The translations under genes and the position numbers were made by a program. Of a DNA stretch of 64,000 bases, positions 35,721 through 47,163 are shown in pieces; position 1 is the first letter of the stretch, and each line of letters begins with the position of its first letter. The notes under the pieces are model-generated. The model was not told the origin of the DNA. It worked only from the letters and a program-made list of their open reading frames with translations, and searched no databases. Source of the DNA: Dendrocalamus latiflorus (lineage: Eukaryota; Streptophyta; Magnoliopsida; Poales; Poaceae); assembly GCA_017311315.1 (NCBI GenBank), contig CM029654.1:27012778-27076777 (forward strand), in the 5' to 3' direction.

Positions 35721-36511
35721 TCAAGCATCGTGATATGCGCCTTCGCATCCTAGATAGCATTGCCAGGCTTTTCTTTGGGAGTCTTTCCCTTGTCCATATA
35801 GGGGAATGAGGCATAGAATGTCAGCTGTGACAACGCGGTAAGCAACGCACAACAAAAAAACATCGCTGCACCGACAAAAATCTAAAAAAAACATACAGAA
35901 ATGCATAACTAAAGGGAGAAGGTACCTTCAGCACTTCCGCCAGGAGGTCAGCAATGGGCGTGGACAACATGGAGAGTTCGATAGTTCGTCCGGCGGGGCT
36001 ATTGTGTGCACACAACGTTGAATGATCGGCCAACTGGTGAGGCGATAGGCTCCAGCGCCAAGGGACAAAGGAACGTTGGACGCAGACTCAGAATGGACGG
36101 GAGACGTGGCGTCCGATGTGGAGGCGATGGAGGATGAGCTGACGGTTGCGGAGGACGGCGCGAAGGACGATGTCGATGCTGTCCAAGAATGGGACACCAG
36201 GGCGTGGACGTTGTGGGGGGAGGGGTCGGAGAAAATGGGGCAGATCTAGGCGGAGGTGGTGGAGGGAGATGTGGAGGGCCTAGTGGAGGCGGCGACATTG
36301 TGCAGGCAGGGGGGTAGGGAGGAGAGGTTGGGGGGTGGCACATGAGCGATGCCGAATTTGGAGCAAATGGGACGGGAGGACGCATGGGGAGGACGGGGAG
36401 TTGGGAGAGGGACGGAGGCACTTATGGGCGGTGGAGGGAGTTGGGGAGGGTCCGGTGGAGGCATTGGTTTCGAGCGAGGGGCGACAAGGGAGTAGAGGCT
36501 AGGGGGGAGGG
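35721..36511 (-). other. 5' part of the decayed Harbinger-type element
   Basis: GC-rich on the minus strand with overlapping Pro/Ser/Arg-rich low-complexity frames (for example 36421-35999). It may be the element's promoter or the start of its first gene. It continues beyond the solo LTR at 40434. No motif identified. Confidence 0.35.
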
Positions 36512-37356
36512 TGTCAGACCCAGATTTTTCAATTCGGAATCTACTGTGTCTCACTGCACTAATCCCTGGATCAGTAGTTAGTGCACACAGGTACATTGCT
36601 GAATCATGACATACATCGCATAATAATATTACAGAGTCTGAAATACACCACATCGGGTGAATGTTTACAAAAGGGGCCGCTTTGGCCAAATGTCGTCATT
36701 ACATAACTGCAGCGGAAATAGTAGCAAAAGTAAACCCAAATCCACAGGCAAGCGACCAGTAGGGTAATGTGTACAGTATATGTCACCAGGGACCCGGTAA
36801 CATATAAGTGCACAATGCGTAGAGTCTACTTGTCTATGTCTAACCAACGAGGCCTACGCCTTAATTATCGCCTTTGCTTCCGTCGACGTTGGCAGGGGCC
36901 TCCTCATAGGCGTAATGTCCTTGAGTTCCGGTTTCTGAATTTTATCGCAAAGCGAGTATGAGCACTCCGACCCCGTGCTCCACGAGCCAATACACAAAAT
37001 GCAAATAAATAGTATGCATGGCTTAACAAAGGAGAGGCTCGGGTTATTTTGTTTTGCAAAGAGTGCTTTTGAATACAATTAATTAAAAAGCCCTATGACT
37101 TAGCAATTTTGGAACAAATCATAATGTACCAGGAAATGCATTATTAATATCGATTCAGATTTCATCCACCGTTACATGGCATCTGCACCATATAGCAATT
37201 CCTTCAGCGTTATAGCCGCTTAACTTACCACTGGGACGACACCCAGGACAATTCCAAACCAGGGCAGTCCTTCGCCCTTCAAGTTTTCCCTTCTTTCAAG
37301 TTTCAATATTTTGTAAACAGAACTATATCTAGTTAAGTTCCCATGTCTGCCCTTGA

Positions 37357-37397
37357 CCGTGGGCACGGCTATTCGAATAGTTTTTGACTCTGCAGAG
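37357..37397 (-). promoter_or_regulatory. Triple-palindrome block, solo LTR copy
   Basis: On the minus strand: CTCTGCAGAG, CTATTCGAATAG and CCGTGCCCACGG, with TCTTGTGGGTAAAG upstream. About 1.9 kb downstream of the LTR TATA box. Confidence 0.6.
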
Positions 37398-38509
37398 TTT
37401 TCACACTTTACCCACAAGAGACAAATCCACTCGTTGCCCCACGTGATTCCTTAGCCATGCGGTTGAGTAGACTATCACAGGGCCTTTACAATGCACTTTT
37501 CCTAGTAGGGTTACGTCCGCTAAGGTTTCCACTTCCTCCGGGTACGACCACCCTTCCAGAAGCCCCCTCTTGCGCCGTCACGTCGGAGGATGTGGCCATC
37601 CTCTACCCGCCCGTGGTCACACCGGCGCAACCCTTACTAAGTCGATGCAAATTAGTTAGCCCTGCCTACATTTTGCCAGCTTGTGGTCGTACTTGTTGTA
37701 CATTGGGAGGTCATGACAAGATTCAGTCCTTAGTAGTATCTGGGCGGTCTACCACTAACCACTTTGTGCTTCCACTGCACCACACTCTCACACCATCGAA
37801 CCAATCCGCCCAGATATTAAGCAAGTTGGGGTTTTTGGGAGCACAAAATAGTCATATCAAAATATACCAGTCATTCCCACCATGACTGCCCAACCAACTT
37901 TTCTCATGATTAAAAGTGATGCTTGGGCGCTCTCGCGTCCATGAGTATCTAAACAATACTACGCATGGCATACAATTACGGACTTATTTTCGAAAGGTTA
38001 CTATTATAATTTGTGCTAAGGCGACAATGTTCACATGTTCAAATATTTCAAAGGAGGGGTAATATTAACCAAGTACACAATGGGATATAACTATAATCTT
38101 AAATTAACATGTATTTGCATATAACATAACAGCATGCAATTTGATAATTTAAACAAAAGTAATTTGCAGAAAACGTAGGTTCAACATGATCAAAGTATTG
38201 ACTCGCCTGAGTCTCGGGGGTCTTGGTCTTGATTTTTAGAAGCTTCTAAACTGGCTGCCTCAACCTCCTCTTCCTGAGTCTCGTACGCTATTTAATTGCG
38301 CGAAATACCCAAACAAAAGAAAGCAATCAATCACTCAAAATGTCACCAGAAATTCAAATGAACTCCAAAAATTATGGTTCTGGTTCCATTAGATAGATCT
38401 TGAATTTAGACAAATTTAGAAATTTGTTTCATTCAATTTGGAGCTAAAATGAAGAAGTTATGATTGGTCAAAGTTCTCTGTTTCGGTCAAATCCAAAAAT
38501 TATTAAATC

Positions 38510-38720
38510 CTGACATGTGGGGTCCACTGTCATTTTCAGATTTATTTTAATTTCCCATTTTATTTACTTTCTGTACTACTGACATGTGGGTCCGGTTACT
38601 GTTCATGGGGTCCACATGTCAGGACGGGCTTGGTGCGGATGTGCCACTGACCGGTGGGGTCCAGCGGTCAGCCTCGGCTCTGGCTACTGTGGCTGACATG
38701 TGGGGCCCACCTGTCAGCCC
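38510..38720 (+). repeat. Repeated TGACATGTGGGGTCC motifs
   Basis: At least three copies of (C)TGACATGTGGG(G)NCC plus inverted forms (GGGGTCCACATGTCAG) within about 200 bp. They alternate with the CACTGT/ACTGTTCA motif. They lie within the solo LTR, upstream of its GC-rich segment on the plus strand. Confidence 0.6.
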
Positions 38721-39299
38721 GAAGGAAAACAAAGAAAACTCAACCCAGCGCAGCGGAGCCGGAGGCTCGAACGCGCGACCGGGGAGTTGGAGGGAGATGA
38801 GAGCGAGCGGTGATAGCCAAGTGAGCGGGGAGGCATTGCCTACCTTATAAGGATGCAATATTCTTTTGAGGGATGCCGACGAGGTGGCCGAGCAGAGGAG
38901 TCGGGGGCGACGGTGGCCGGCGGCGAGGGAGTGTCGGGGAGGTCCGGCGAAGAGGTGAAACGCGTTCCACGAGCTGCGGTGAAGACGATGGTGCAGTCGC
39001 CCGGGGCCGAGGAAGTCCGGAGGTGGGTCGGCGTCGTGCGGCGGCGGCGACTCGGGGATGCTCTCGGCGACGGCGAGGTACGGGCATCGGGGAGCTCGGG
39101 CGAGACCGGGGATGGCTTCGCGCTGCTCTGGAGATGGTCCCGGCCCGAGGAATCGGTGGCTAATGGCTCGGGGTGGAGGTTCGGGGTTCGCCGGAGAGGG
39201 GGAAGAAGCTAAGCTCGTCGGCGATTTGGGGGCTCTCGGTTCAATTACCCGCTGGAGGGCGACGAACGCGACGTGGCGATTTTAACTGGGGTTCCGCGA

Positions 39300-39309
39300 C
39301 CTTATATAC
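39300..39309 (-). promoter_or_regulatory. TATA box in the solo LTR
   Basis: The minus strand reads GTATATAAGG at the end of the GC-rich segment, about 1.1 kb into the LTR. This corresponds to the TATA position in the LARD. Confidence 0.55.
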
Positions 39310-40438
39310 GCGCTCGGGGTGGGCTGGCAACGGGCGGCTCCCGCGCGGTCGCGTTGGAGCAGGTGGCGGAGGCAGGTGGTGACACGGGCAGCATTAATGC
39401 CAGGCGCACTGTGCGTGACGCCGCACGCCCACGCCCGCGCGGTCTCCTCCGCTTTTGCGGTCTCTCACGCGCGAGGGGAGCGGGGCAGAAGACCGGTGCC
39501 ACGTAGCCGGCCGAAGCGACGGGGCGGGAGGAGAAACCGTGGGCGGTGGCGCCAAACCGTGGGCGGAGGCGGTGGAACCGGTGGTGACGTTGGCTCCGCA
39601 GGCTTTCCACCATGGCGACGGGACGACACAGGCAGGCGGAGCCGTCGCATGCGCGCCACGGAGGCGCGCAGTGCTGTCCCCGCGCAGAGAGAGGAGTCGG
39701 GGCGAAGGGGGAAGAAGACCCTGACAGAGCGGGCCCAACAGTCAGCGGGAGAGGGGAGAGGGAATCGCGACGGCGCGGATGAAACCGCGCGGCGGAAAAG
39801 GCTGATCGGGCGGCCAAGAGTGGCGCGAGAGGCGAACGGGCAGATGGGCCGGAGCGCGGGGGAAAAGAATCGCGGCCGACCACGCGGCGAGTGGGGAAGG
39901 GGGAAAGGCGGGATCGCCCGAGCGACGTGGGTTGATCTAGGCCGTCCAGGTGGCGGCCGAAGGGTGGGTTGAAGTTTTAATATTTCTGATTTTTAATTTC
40001 AGCTTTTTAGAAATTGCCAGAAAATCCCAATGAGCTCAGAAAAATATGAAAAGACCTCCAAAAATTCCAGGAAAATTCACAGAGGCCCCTGATGACATTC
40101 TGGTCTTAGTAAAAATATTTCCAACTAATGTTGGTATTAAATTTTTCTTACCATGTCTTTGGTTAAATTTTGATACCAATTTAGGTGTAAATTTCCAGAT
40201 TTCATTTTTGGTTATCCCTTCCTAATTTCTGGATCATCTTTTCAGATTCTCATTTTAAATCTTGATTTTCTACTAATTAAATATGATTGTTTGTTCTGGA
40301 CCATTTTAACTTTTGGAACCTTCACCAAATTTCTCAGAAAAACATCACAAACTCCAAATTCAAATAAAACATAAATGCAAAAGATATTCAAAATCTTCAT
40401 ATTTCCCAGTTTTTAAATTTTCGGGATGTTACAGAGGG

Positions 40439-40890
40439 GCAGCCGGCCCTCGTCGCATCTAGAGCAGAGGGGACGGGAGGGTGCATGGGTAGGAGGGTCG
40501 GGAGAGGGAGAGGTCATGGGCGAGATCTAGGGGGAGGGGATGTCGACGGACCTGTCGAGTGCAGCTCGGCCGGTGGAGGCCTCGCCGGGTAGGATTTTAG
40601 CTAAGCGTGGAGAGGGCGATGGGGAAAGGTGGCCGATAGGTGAGTGAATGGGGAAGGGGGAAGGTGTCGGTGGAGTGAAGCATGACATAATCGGCTTTTA
40701 CAAGCCGTCCCACAATAGCCCCCCGTTTGATCTTGTTTTTGGCTTGTTCGTACATAAGCCAAAGCCGGAAGAAGGTCCAAGAAGCCATATCGAACATGAA
40801 AATTCATGTTTTTTAATGTTTACCCATACCAAGCAGTTTTGACCCCAAAACCCTTTACCATTTCCATCTCTCGTGGCAAGTACACTACAC
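40439..40890. other. Continuation of the decayed Harbinger-type element and flank
   Basis: G-rich sequence matching in style that left of the solo LTR, ending near 40700. The outer terminal repeat of the DNA transposon was not found. No gene seen. Confidence 0.35.
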
Positions 40891-40892
40891 AT

Positions 40893-41299
40893 TGGGGATG
40901 AAAACGGTTCGGGTAGTTTCCTATCAATCTGGAGTATTTGAAAGAGATTAAGGAGGTCGGATATTTGGAGTGTATATATCCTATTTTAGACTAATCCATT
41001 TGCGTGATACATGAAGCAGCCTTAGCTAAAAATTTGAAGAACTTATGAATGTTTCATCAAATGAACTAATTATATGTTTCTGTTGATTTTGTGTGTACAA
41101 TTTAAGGGGTTTTCATGTTGTAAGAAATATTCGTGACTGTATTTGTTTTGATTTGTATTCTCTTCTATTTGTGTTCGATGTTATTCATATTCATATTTTG
41201 TATTTGGGCTATTTGTATTTGTATCAGCATTCAGAAAAAATATGAAAACAAATATGACAAAATTATTATCCATCCATATTCGATCTGTTTCCACCCCTA
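40893..41299. mobile_element. Probable degenerate hAT MITE
   Basis: Starts TGGGGATGAAAACGGTTC and ends GATCTGTTTCCACCCCTA, imperfect inverted termini (TAGGGGTGGAAAC type). The flanking octamers CTACACAT and CTATACAG agree at 6 of 8 positions. The interior is AT-rich with TATTTGTATTTG repeats and no coding capacity. Confidence 0.55.
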
Positions 41300-41896
41300 C
41301 TATACAGATGATCTTACAGATTTCTCCTGCGCTTTTATACATACCTTAGCCTTTTTTCCTGAGTAGTTCATATCTTGGGCTTTATTTGGAACACTGCAAT
41401 TTTTTAGTTACTTACAGGAATTCATCCTTTTTTTAAAAAAAATCATACGGTACAAACATGACCTAAGCCTTGAATACAAAGCCCTAAAAAAGAGGGGAAA
41501 AAGAATCCAACAGGAGTAAGCAAAGACACGTTAAATTATAATCTGGATTACGATAGGACGGCTATGTGGCCATTCATCCTCACGTGGGATGCATCCCCAT
41601 GTAGATTCTTTTGTTTGTCCGTGACATAAACGTGCATCCTTGGTACCAACCATTGTGATAGAGATCTTGTGCAAGGAGGCGGCGGCATTGGACGACCTTA
41701 TAATAGGTGCTCTAGGATATTCTTTGAGAAATATTGTCATTTTTTCCCGAGAAATTAACCGGTCCATGATCATGGCATGGAATAATATTTAAACATGGTA
41801 CAGCACACGTTACTTCTAGTCTCATTTTCTGAGACTTGAAACACCTCCCAAACTTAAAAAGGTCTGTAATATTCATTTTATAAACTTGAAACACCT

Positions 41897-42560
41897 GTGA
41901 AACTTGCTGGAAACTCCAGCTTGTTATGGGTGGATACAGAAGTGCTTTGATTTTTCACTTTCTGCTATAGTACTAGCTTTTAAACGGTGTATCTTTTTAA
42001 GGCAGAGTTTGCAAATAGATTGTAGTAGACATTATATCGAGTTCAGCTATATTGGTTAAAATCGTATACGACTGTTTTTCTCTACGTACTATCTCTTACA
42101 AACAGAAACCAAAAGTCACAGGTATAGTCCAAAAGAATGCACCCGTAGCCACCTTGCCCCGTTCAACCGATATATCAAGGTTACAAGGTAAGCCGGATCG
42201 GACAACAAGTTAGCCGAAAAAACGCCAGTGAAACTTGCTGGGAACTCCAGCTTGTTATGGGTGGGTTTGGAAGTGCTTTGGTTTTGACTTTTCACTTCCT
42301 GCTATAGTATTAGCTTTTAAACGATGCATCTTTTTAAGATGGGGTCTACAAGTAGATTGTAGTAGACACTGTACCGAGTTTAGCTATATTAGCCAAAATC
42401 ATATACAACAATTTTTCTCTATATACTATTTCTTATAAACAAGAATCAAAAGTCACACCCACAATTCAAAAGAATCCACTCGTAGCCACCTTGCCCCGTT
42501 TAGCGGGCATGTCAAGGTTACAGGTTAAGCCGGAGGAGCCTGAAGCCGGACCGGACCGGA
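41897..42560. repeat. Tandem duplication of about 331 bp upstream of the YTH gene
   Basis: Two copies start with GTGAAACTTGCTGG at 41897 and 42228. They share CTCCAGCTTGTTATGGGTGG, the CTATAGTA-TTAGCTTTTAAACG segment, and the ending GTTAGCCGAAA. Identity by eye is roughly 80-85%. The interior resembles 11820-11900, so the unit may be a MITE-like element. The second copy ends within about 50 bp of the probable YTH promoter. Confidence 0.8.
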
Positions 42561-42780
42561 CGACCGGTTAGCCGAAAGAACCGAGGCCTGTCTGGTTTTT
42601 AAAGCATGATGACGAGCGTGCGTGGACCTTCCGACCCGCATCGCACGCACACCATCGTCCGTCAAAGGGGGGAAGAACCCCTCGTCGCCGAGCACGCCCG
42701 CCGCCGGGCCTCCTCCCGCCGGAGCACGTGCGCCGCCTCGAACTCCTCTCGCGTCCCTCCTCCTACTTCCCTCCGCTGGA
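42561..42780 (+). promoter_or_regulatory. Promoter and 5' leader of the YTH gene
   Basis: A GC-rich region before the start codon. TTTTTAAAG at 42596-42604 is a weak TATA-like candidate. An out-of-frame ATG at 42606 opens a 71-codon upstream ORF overlapping the real start, which may reduce initiation. The transcription start is not determined. Confidence 0.4.
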
Positions 42781-43132
42781 ATGGCGTCGAGCGGAGGAGA
42801 TCCGTCCGGATTCGTCGGTAAGCCCTAACCTGATTGGTGATATAGCTCCAGTTTGTTCTCATCTTCTCCGTTGCTGCGAGCAATCGAGCCCAATCCTTCC
42901 TTCCTTCCTGGGATGGATGCTCTAATCTGCTAAGTTAGCTCGATTCGGCTCTTCTCCTCAAGACTATCTGGTAGTATTAGGGTGTTCGTCTGTTACCCTA
43001 AACCCGAGCAATTACTTCTAGTAATAGCAATTGCAGTTTGTTTTCCAAGAATTCCCACGTTTTTGAGTCCGCCCCTGCCTCTGGAACCGCGCCTTGGTTG
43101 TGCTGATTGCTGTGCCATGCTTCCGCCTATGG

Positions 43133-43187
<55 letters not shown>

Positions 43188-46100
43188 CTTTTACCATGGG
43201 AGCTGAACGCCTACGAGACAGTTGCGACATATAGCTCAAGGTGGGCGAAAGGGAGGAGAGATTATACGGTGGACTGGCGTGGTAAAAGCTTACTGCGCCA
43301 GTGCGAGCAGTATTTGAAATCTGGCTGGTATTTGAGTAAGCTGCTGTACCGAGTTAATAAGAGCTTATTGGTGGGAAAATTGAATATATAGGACTGGGTT
43401 GGGAGTGGTTTTGTAAAATAGGACCAAGTTATTTGTCCTTGTAAATATAGGACTAAGTTCACCACCTTCTTGCAAATATAGGATTTTTCCCATTTTAATT
43501 TCATTTTCATTTTTCAGGCATTTTTCTCCACGCGAAATGACTCTTTTGCCATTCTTCTTCCTCCTCACCTGGCCGCGCCGCCCCCTCGCCCGCCCCGCGC
43601 CACCGCCGCTCCCTCGCCCGCGCCGCGCCGCGTCGCCGCCGCTCCCTCGCCTGGGGAGGGAGCGGCGGCGCGGGGCGGGCGAGGGAGCGGCGGCGGCGCG
43701 GGGCAGGCGAGGGAGCGGCGGCGGCGCGGGGCGGGCGAGGGGGCGGCGCGGCCAGGCGAGGGGGCGGCGCGGCCAGGTGAGGAGGAAGAAGAAGGGCAAA
43801 AGAGTCATTTCGCGTGGAGAAAAATGCCTGAAAAATGAAAATGAAATTAAAATGGGAAAAATTCTATATTTGCAAGAAGGTGGTGAACTCAGTCCTATAT
43901 TTACAAGGACAAATAACTTGGTCCTATTTTACAAAACCACTCTCAACCCAGTCCTATATATTCAATTTTCCCCTTATTGGTGATGTACCGAGCATCTTAA
44001 GATTGTTTGTGTCTTGCCAACAGGGTATGCGGCGAACTCTTTCCCAAGGGGGTATGAATGAGCAATTGTACAGCACTTAATAAGAGCTTTCTGATATTTG
44101 CTTAATAAGTACAAACCCTCTGTTTACATGTGTCTTTAACATGCTGGTCTACGATTCCCCTGGTTTATATGACGCAGTCAGTTTAGCAGTATGCAATTCC
44201 TCTGTTTGTTTGTTTTCAAGTTTCGATATACGCTATGGGAATGTAACTTTCTGCAATTCCCTTTGTGAACTTATCTGTGGATGCGCCTTTATGCAGATTG
44301 CATGATTCCGCTGCAATCAGAAATTGTAGTTGATAATAACCCCTCCAAGGGCGTAAATACCAAAGAGCAGGTAATGCGCTGTATAGTTTATTTTCTCCCT
44401 GTATGTGCAAACATTGAAATAGTACTGACGGTTAATTTCTGTTGCATCAGATTCTTTCTAGTACAGATGAGAATACAGCTACTAGCAATGCACGTGGCTC
44501 TACCTCCTTAAAATCGCCAAAAGGTGCACAAGAGAAGGGTAATTTTTGGGGAAAAGGTGGGGAACAGCCTTTTGTCTACCCGCCCAATGTGTATGCACCG
44601 CAGCCACAAACACACTATTCTGGAGGTTAGATTACATTTTTTGTGTGTATTAATGTTAACACATACTCTGAGCATCGTTGCGCAATGCACAAGAAAACAA
44701 AAAACATATCCAAGTTACTAATGATCAAGTATGCATTGTTACCCTCTAAATTTGTTTTTTTTCACTAGTTATATGATTGATAGATTGATTCTAGTTTCAC
44801 TAGTCTTCTTTATTCACCCCTATTATAAATTATTGTTGAAGTGTATATCTTGGCCTTCTTGAGAGCAAATTATTTGTTTTCCGGACTTGGTTCTTTAACT
44901 AGGCAGCATCTTCTCCTCTTCATGGAATGCTGTTTTTAACTTATTGCTGTTTTTAACTTGAATGTTTTTTTCTTTCTTCTGTAGGATACATGAACCCTTC
45001 AGGGCAATGGGAAGAATATCCCCATTATGTGAATATGGAAGGACTCCATTCTGCATCACCTGTAAGTAGCTACTACTGAACTTGTTTCATTTTTCGTAAT
45101 TAATTTTGCCATTAAGTTTTCTAAGTGTTTTGCTGAAGACATTCTACAACGACCAGTCAGTGATGCTATCTCCTGGATACGCGAACAACCCCCAAATGAT
45201 GTATGGAACTTATTCTCCTGTTTCAACTGTTGGAGATGGCCAGCCCTACTTCCCTCTGCACTTTCCCTTCTCAAGTCCTTACTACCAGCCGCCGGCTTCT
45301 CCTAGCATGGGATACTCAAATTCTGCTACTGGAATATCTCAAGGAGACCCTATGCTACATCAAGAACACTTCCTTCCTGATGGCCTTCTCTATTCACCTA
45401 CACCAGGGTATCATCAACCATTCGGGTCTTTCAACAGAGGTAACCTTTCTCCCTTTCAATCTCGTGCTATTGCAGGCAAACTTTTGATGATTGCAAGCAA
45501 TGTGCGTTTTTATAGATTGGTCAGAGCCATTCCAAACTAACTGTAAATTTCTTTTGCAGCACCAACACAACCAAACAATGCTCCTGGATTGTTTGGGCAA
45601 GGGAATGTACCATTGGCTTCTGGAATGGTATGCTGTCATGCAATTGGATTTTGGGATGCATTTGTTTATTTATTTATTAGGATTACACGTGTGGTTCAAT
45701 AAAAATGGAGTAGTTAATAGTTATTATTGGGACTCAAATTTGGTCATTTGTTATGTTTACTGTGCCCCTTAATTGCCCTGTATTGATAATTTGTTATTGC
45801 AGCATCACGGATCTATGTATGGTTCCGGATCCTATAAGACACGCCAGCAAGGCAGTAAATTTGGAGGTGCCACTCCAAGTTGGAGTTCTGGTGGTCGCCA
45901 ATTTGGTACTTTGGACTTAAGCTCCAATCAACAAAAGGGGAACATGTCATTTGGTATTCAGAATGGTGCTCTGGAGTTTCTGAATGAGCAAAACCGTGGA
46001 CCACGTGCTACAAAACCAAAGAAACAAGACACGGAGAACTCTTCAGTAGATGACAAAAGTGAGAAAACTGTTCTGCTGGTTAATAACGAACTGTACAACC

Positions 46101-47163
46101 GTCCTGATTTTGTCACCGAGTACAAGGATGCGAAATTTTTTGTAATAAAGTCCTACACGGAGGACCATGTACACAGGAGCATTAAGTACAATGTTTGGGC
46201 CAGCACAGCTAGCGGAAATAGAAAACTGGATTCTGCTTATCGTGCAGCCAAAGATAAAGAAGACCATTGCCCTATTTTCTTGTTTTTCTCGGTAAGACCA
46301 GCCCCTCTCTTTGGGTAGTTTATTTTCCTGTTATGGATAACAATGATAGAAAAATGATGTGTTCGCGATCTATTATAAGCATGTTTTCAATTTAGGTTTT
46401 TGTCTTTGCAGAATTGAAGTTGATTCATAACTACATTTTTTATAGGTTAATGGCAGTGGTCAGTTCTGTTGTGTGGCTGAGATGATTGGACCTGTTGACT
46501 TTGACAAAAGTGTTGATTACTGGCAGCAGGACAAGTGGAGTGGCCAGTTTCCTGTGAAGTGGCACATTATTAAGGATGTTCCGAACAACCTGCTGCGGCA
46601 CATTATTCTTGAGAACAATGACAACAAACCTGTAACAAACAGCAGGGACACCCAGGAGGTAAAACTTGTTTTTGGCAGCTTTTGTGGGTTTATATCTTGC
46701 TCATTGGGTGGTTAGGGGCCTTTTCAGTTGAATGGTAAAACGTCTAGTGAATACAGCTTTTCTGAAAAAAATCTGTTAATCCAAGGAAGAAAACATGCAG
46801 GTGAAGCTGGAGCATGGTCTCCAGATGTTAACCATCTTCAAGAACCACGAGGCGGAGACAACCATCCTGGAGGATTTCGATTTCTATGAGCAACGGGAGA
46901 AAGCCTTGCAGGAGAATAGACGTCAGCAGCAACCTGGCAGCACAGAGCCCCAGAAGCCAGCAGAAACAAAGGCCCTAGGAGATCTTATGGCCCATATCTC
47001 ACACACGTTTGCTAAGGCCGTCCAGCTGAAAGAAATCAAGAACAGTGGAAACAAACTGAGAGCCGAGGGTGCCACCCCAGCTGATAATGCATCCACTGCT
47101 ACCACCAAGGCCGAAGAAGGCAAGGCAAACATGAACGTGAGCCCTATGGAGGAAAGCAGTTGA
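42781..47163 (+). CDS. YTH-domain m6A RNA-binding protein (ECT/YTHDF type)
   Basis: Coding exons read as 42781-42817, 44297-44370, 44451-44625, 44985-45061, 45139-45439, 45560-45627, 45803-46291, 46446-46658 and 46801-47163. All junctions are GT-AG and in frame (598 aa). The first 350 residues are low in complexity and rich in Tyr, Pro, Gln, Ser and Gly, as in ECT proteins. The YTH domain covers about residues 354-490 with KYNVWAST, LFFSVNGSGQF, GPVDF, YWQQDKWSG and PVKWHIIKDVPN. The three Trp expected to form the m6A-binding cage are W376, W433 and W438. These proteins are cytoplasmic readers of N6-methyladenosine in mRNA. The first exon encodes only 12 residues and the first intron (1.48 kb) contains a foldback transposon and a GT repeat. 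The exact member of the ECT family is not resolved. Confidence 0.94.
43137..43186 (+). repeat. (GT)25 microsatellite in YTH intron 1
   Basis: An uninterrupted GT dinucleotide run of about 50 bp. Likely polymorphic in length. Located about 320 bp downstream of the first exon. Confidence 0.95.
43373..43972. mobile_element. Foldback Mutator-like element in YTH intron 1, TSD CTTATTGGT
   Basis: A 600-bp element with terminal inverted repeats of about 215 bp starting GGGAAAATTGAATATATAGG. Only about four mismatches were noticed between the arms. The exact 9-bp duplication CTTATTGGT lies at 43364-43372 and 43973-43981. Long TIRs with a 9-bp TSD indicate the Mutator superfamily. The centre (about 43580-43770) is extremely GC-rich, with repeated GGCGAGGGAGCGGCGGCGG units. 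Mirror-image open frames on both strands result from the palindrome and are not genes. As part of the primary transcript it would fold into a long hairpin. Confidence 0.92.

Larger units (their letters stand above)
36512..40433 (-). mobile_element. Solo LTR (LARD-like family), TSD GAGGG
   Basis: A 3922-bp LTR from TGTAACATCC (minus strand, at 40433) to GGGTCTGACA (at 36512). It is flanked by GAGGG at 36507-36511 and 40434-40438, with no internal region or second LTR, so it is a recombination remnant. The flanking sequence is G-rich, but both sides match exactly at the predicted ends. It has the family layout: a GC-rich part (38850-39960), a TATA box (39300-39309), the module near 38190 shared with 6180-6260, and the palindrome block (37357-37397). 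Open frames in the GC-rich part are low in complexity. Confidence 0.9.

Noticed and set aside
39302..39972. 193- and 217-codon Arg/Ala-rich frames
   Set aside because: They are mutually antisense, composition-driven, and inside a solo LTR with mapped ends and TSD.
43365..43983. Two frames of about 148 codons with almost the same protein on opposite strands
   Set aside because: They are mirror products of the inverted repeat of the Mutator-like element.
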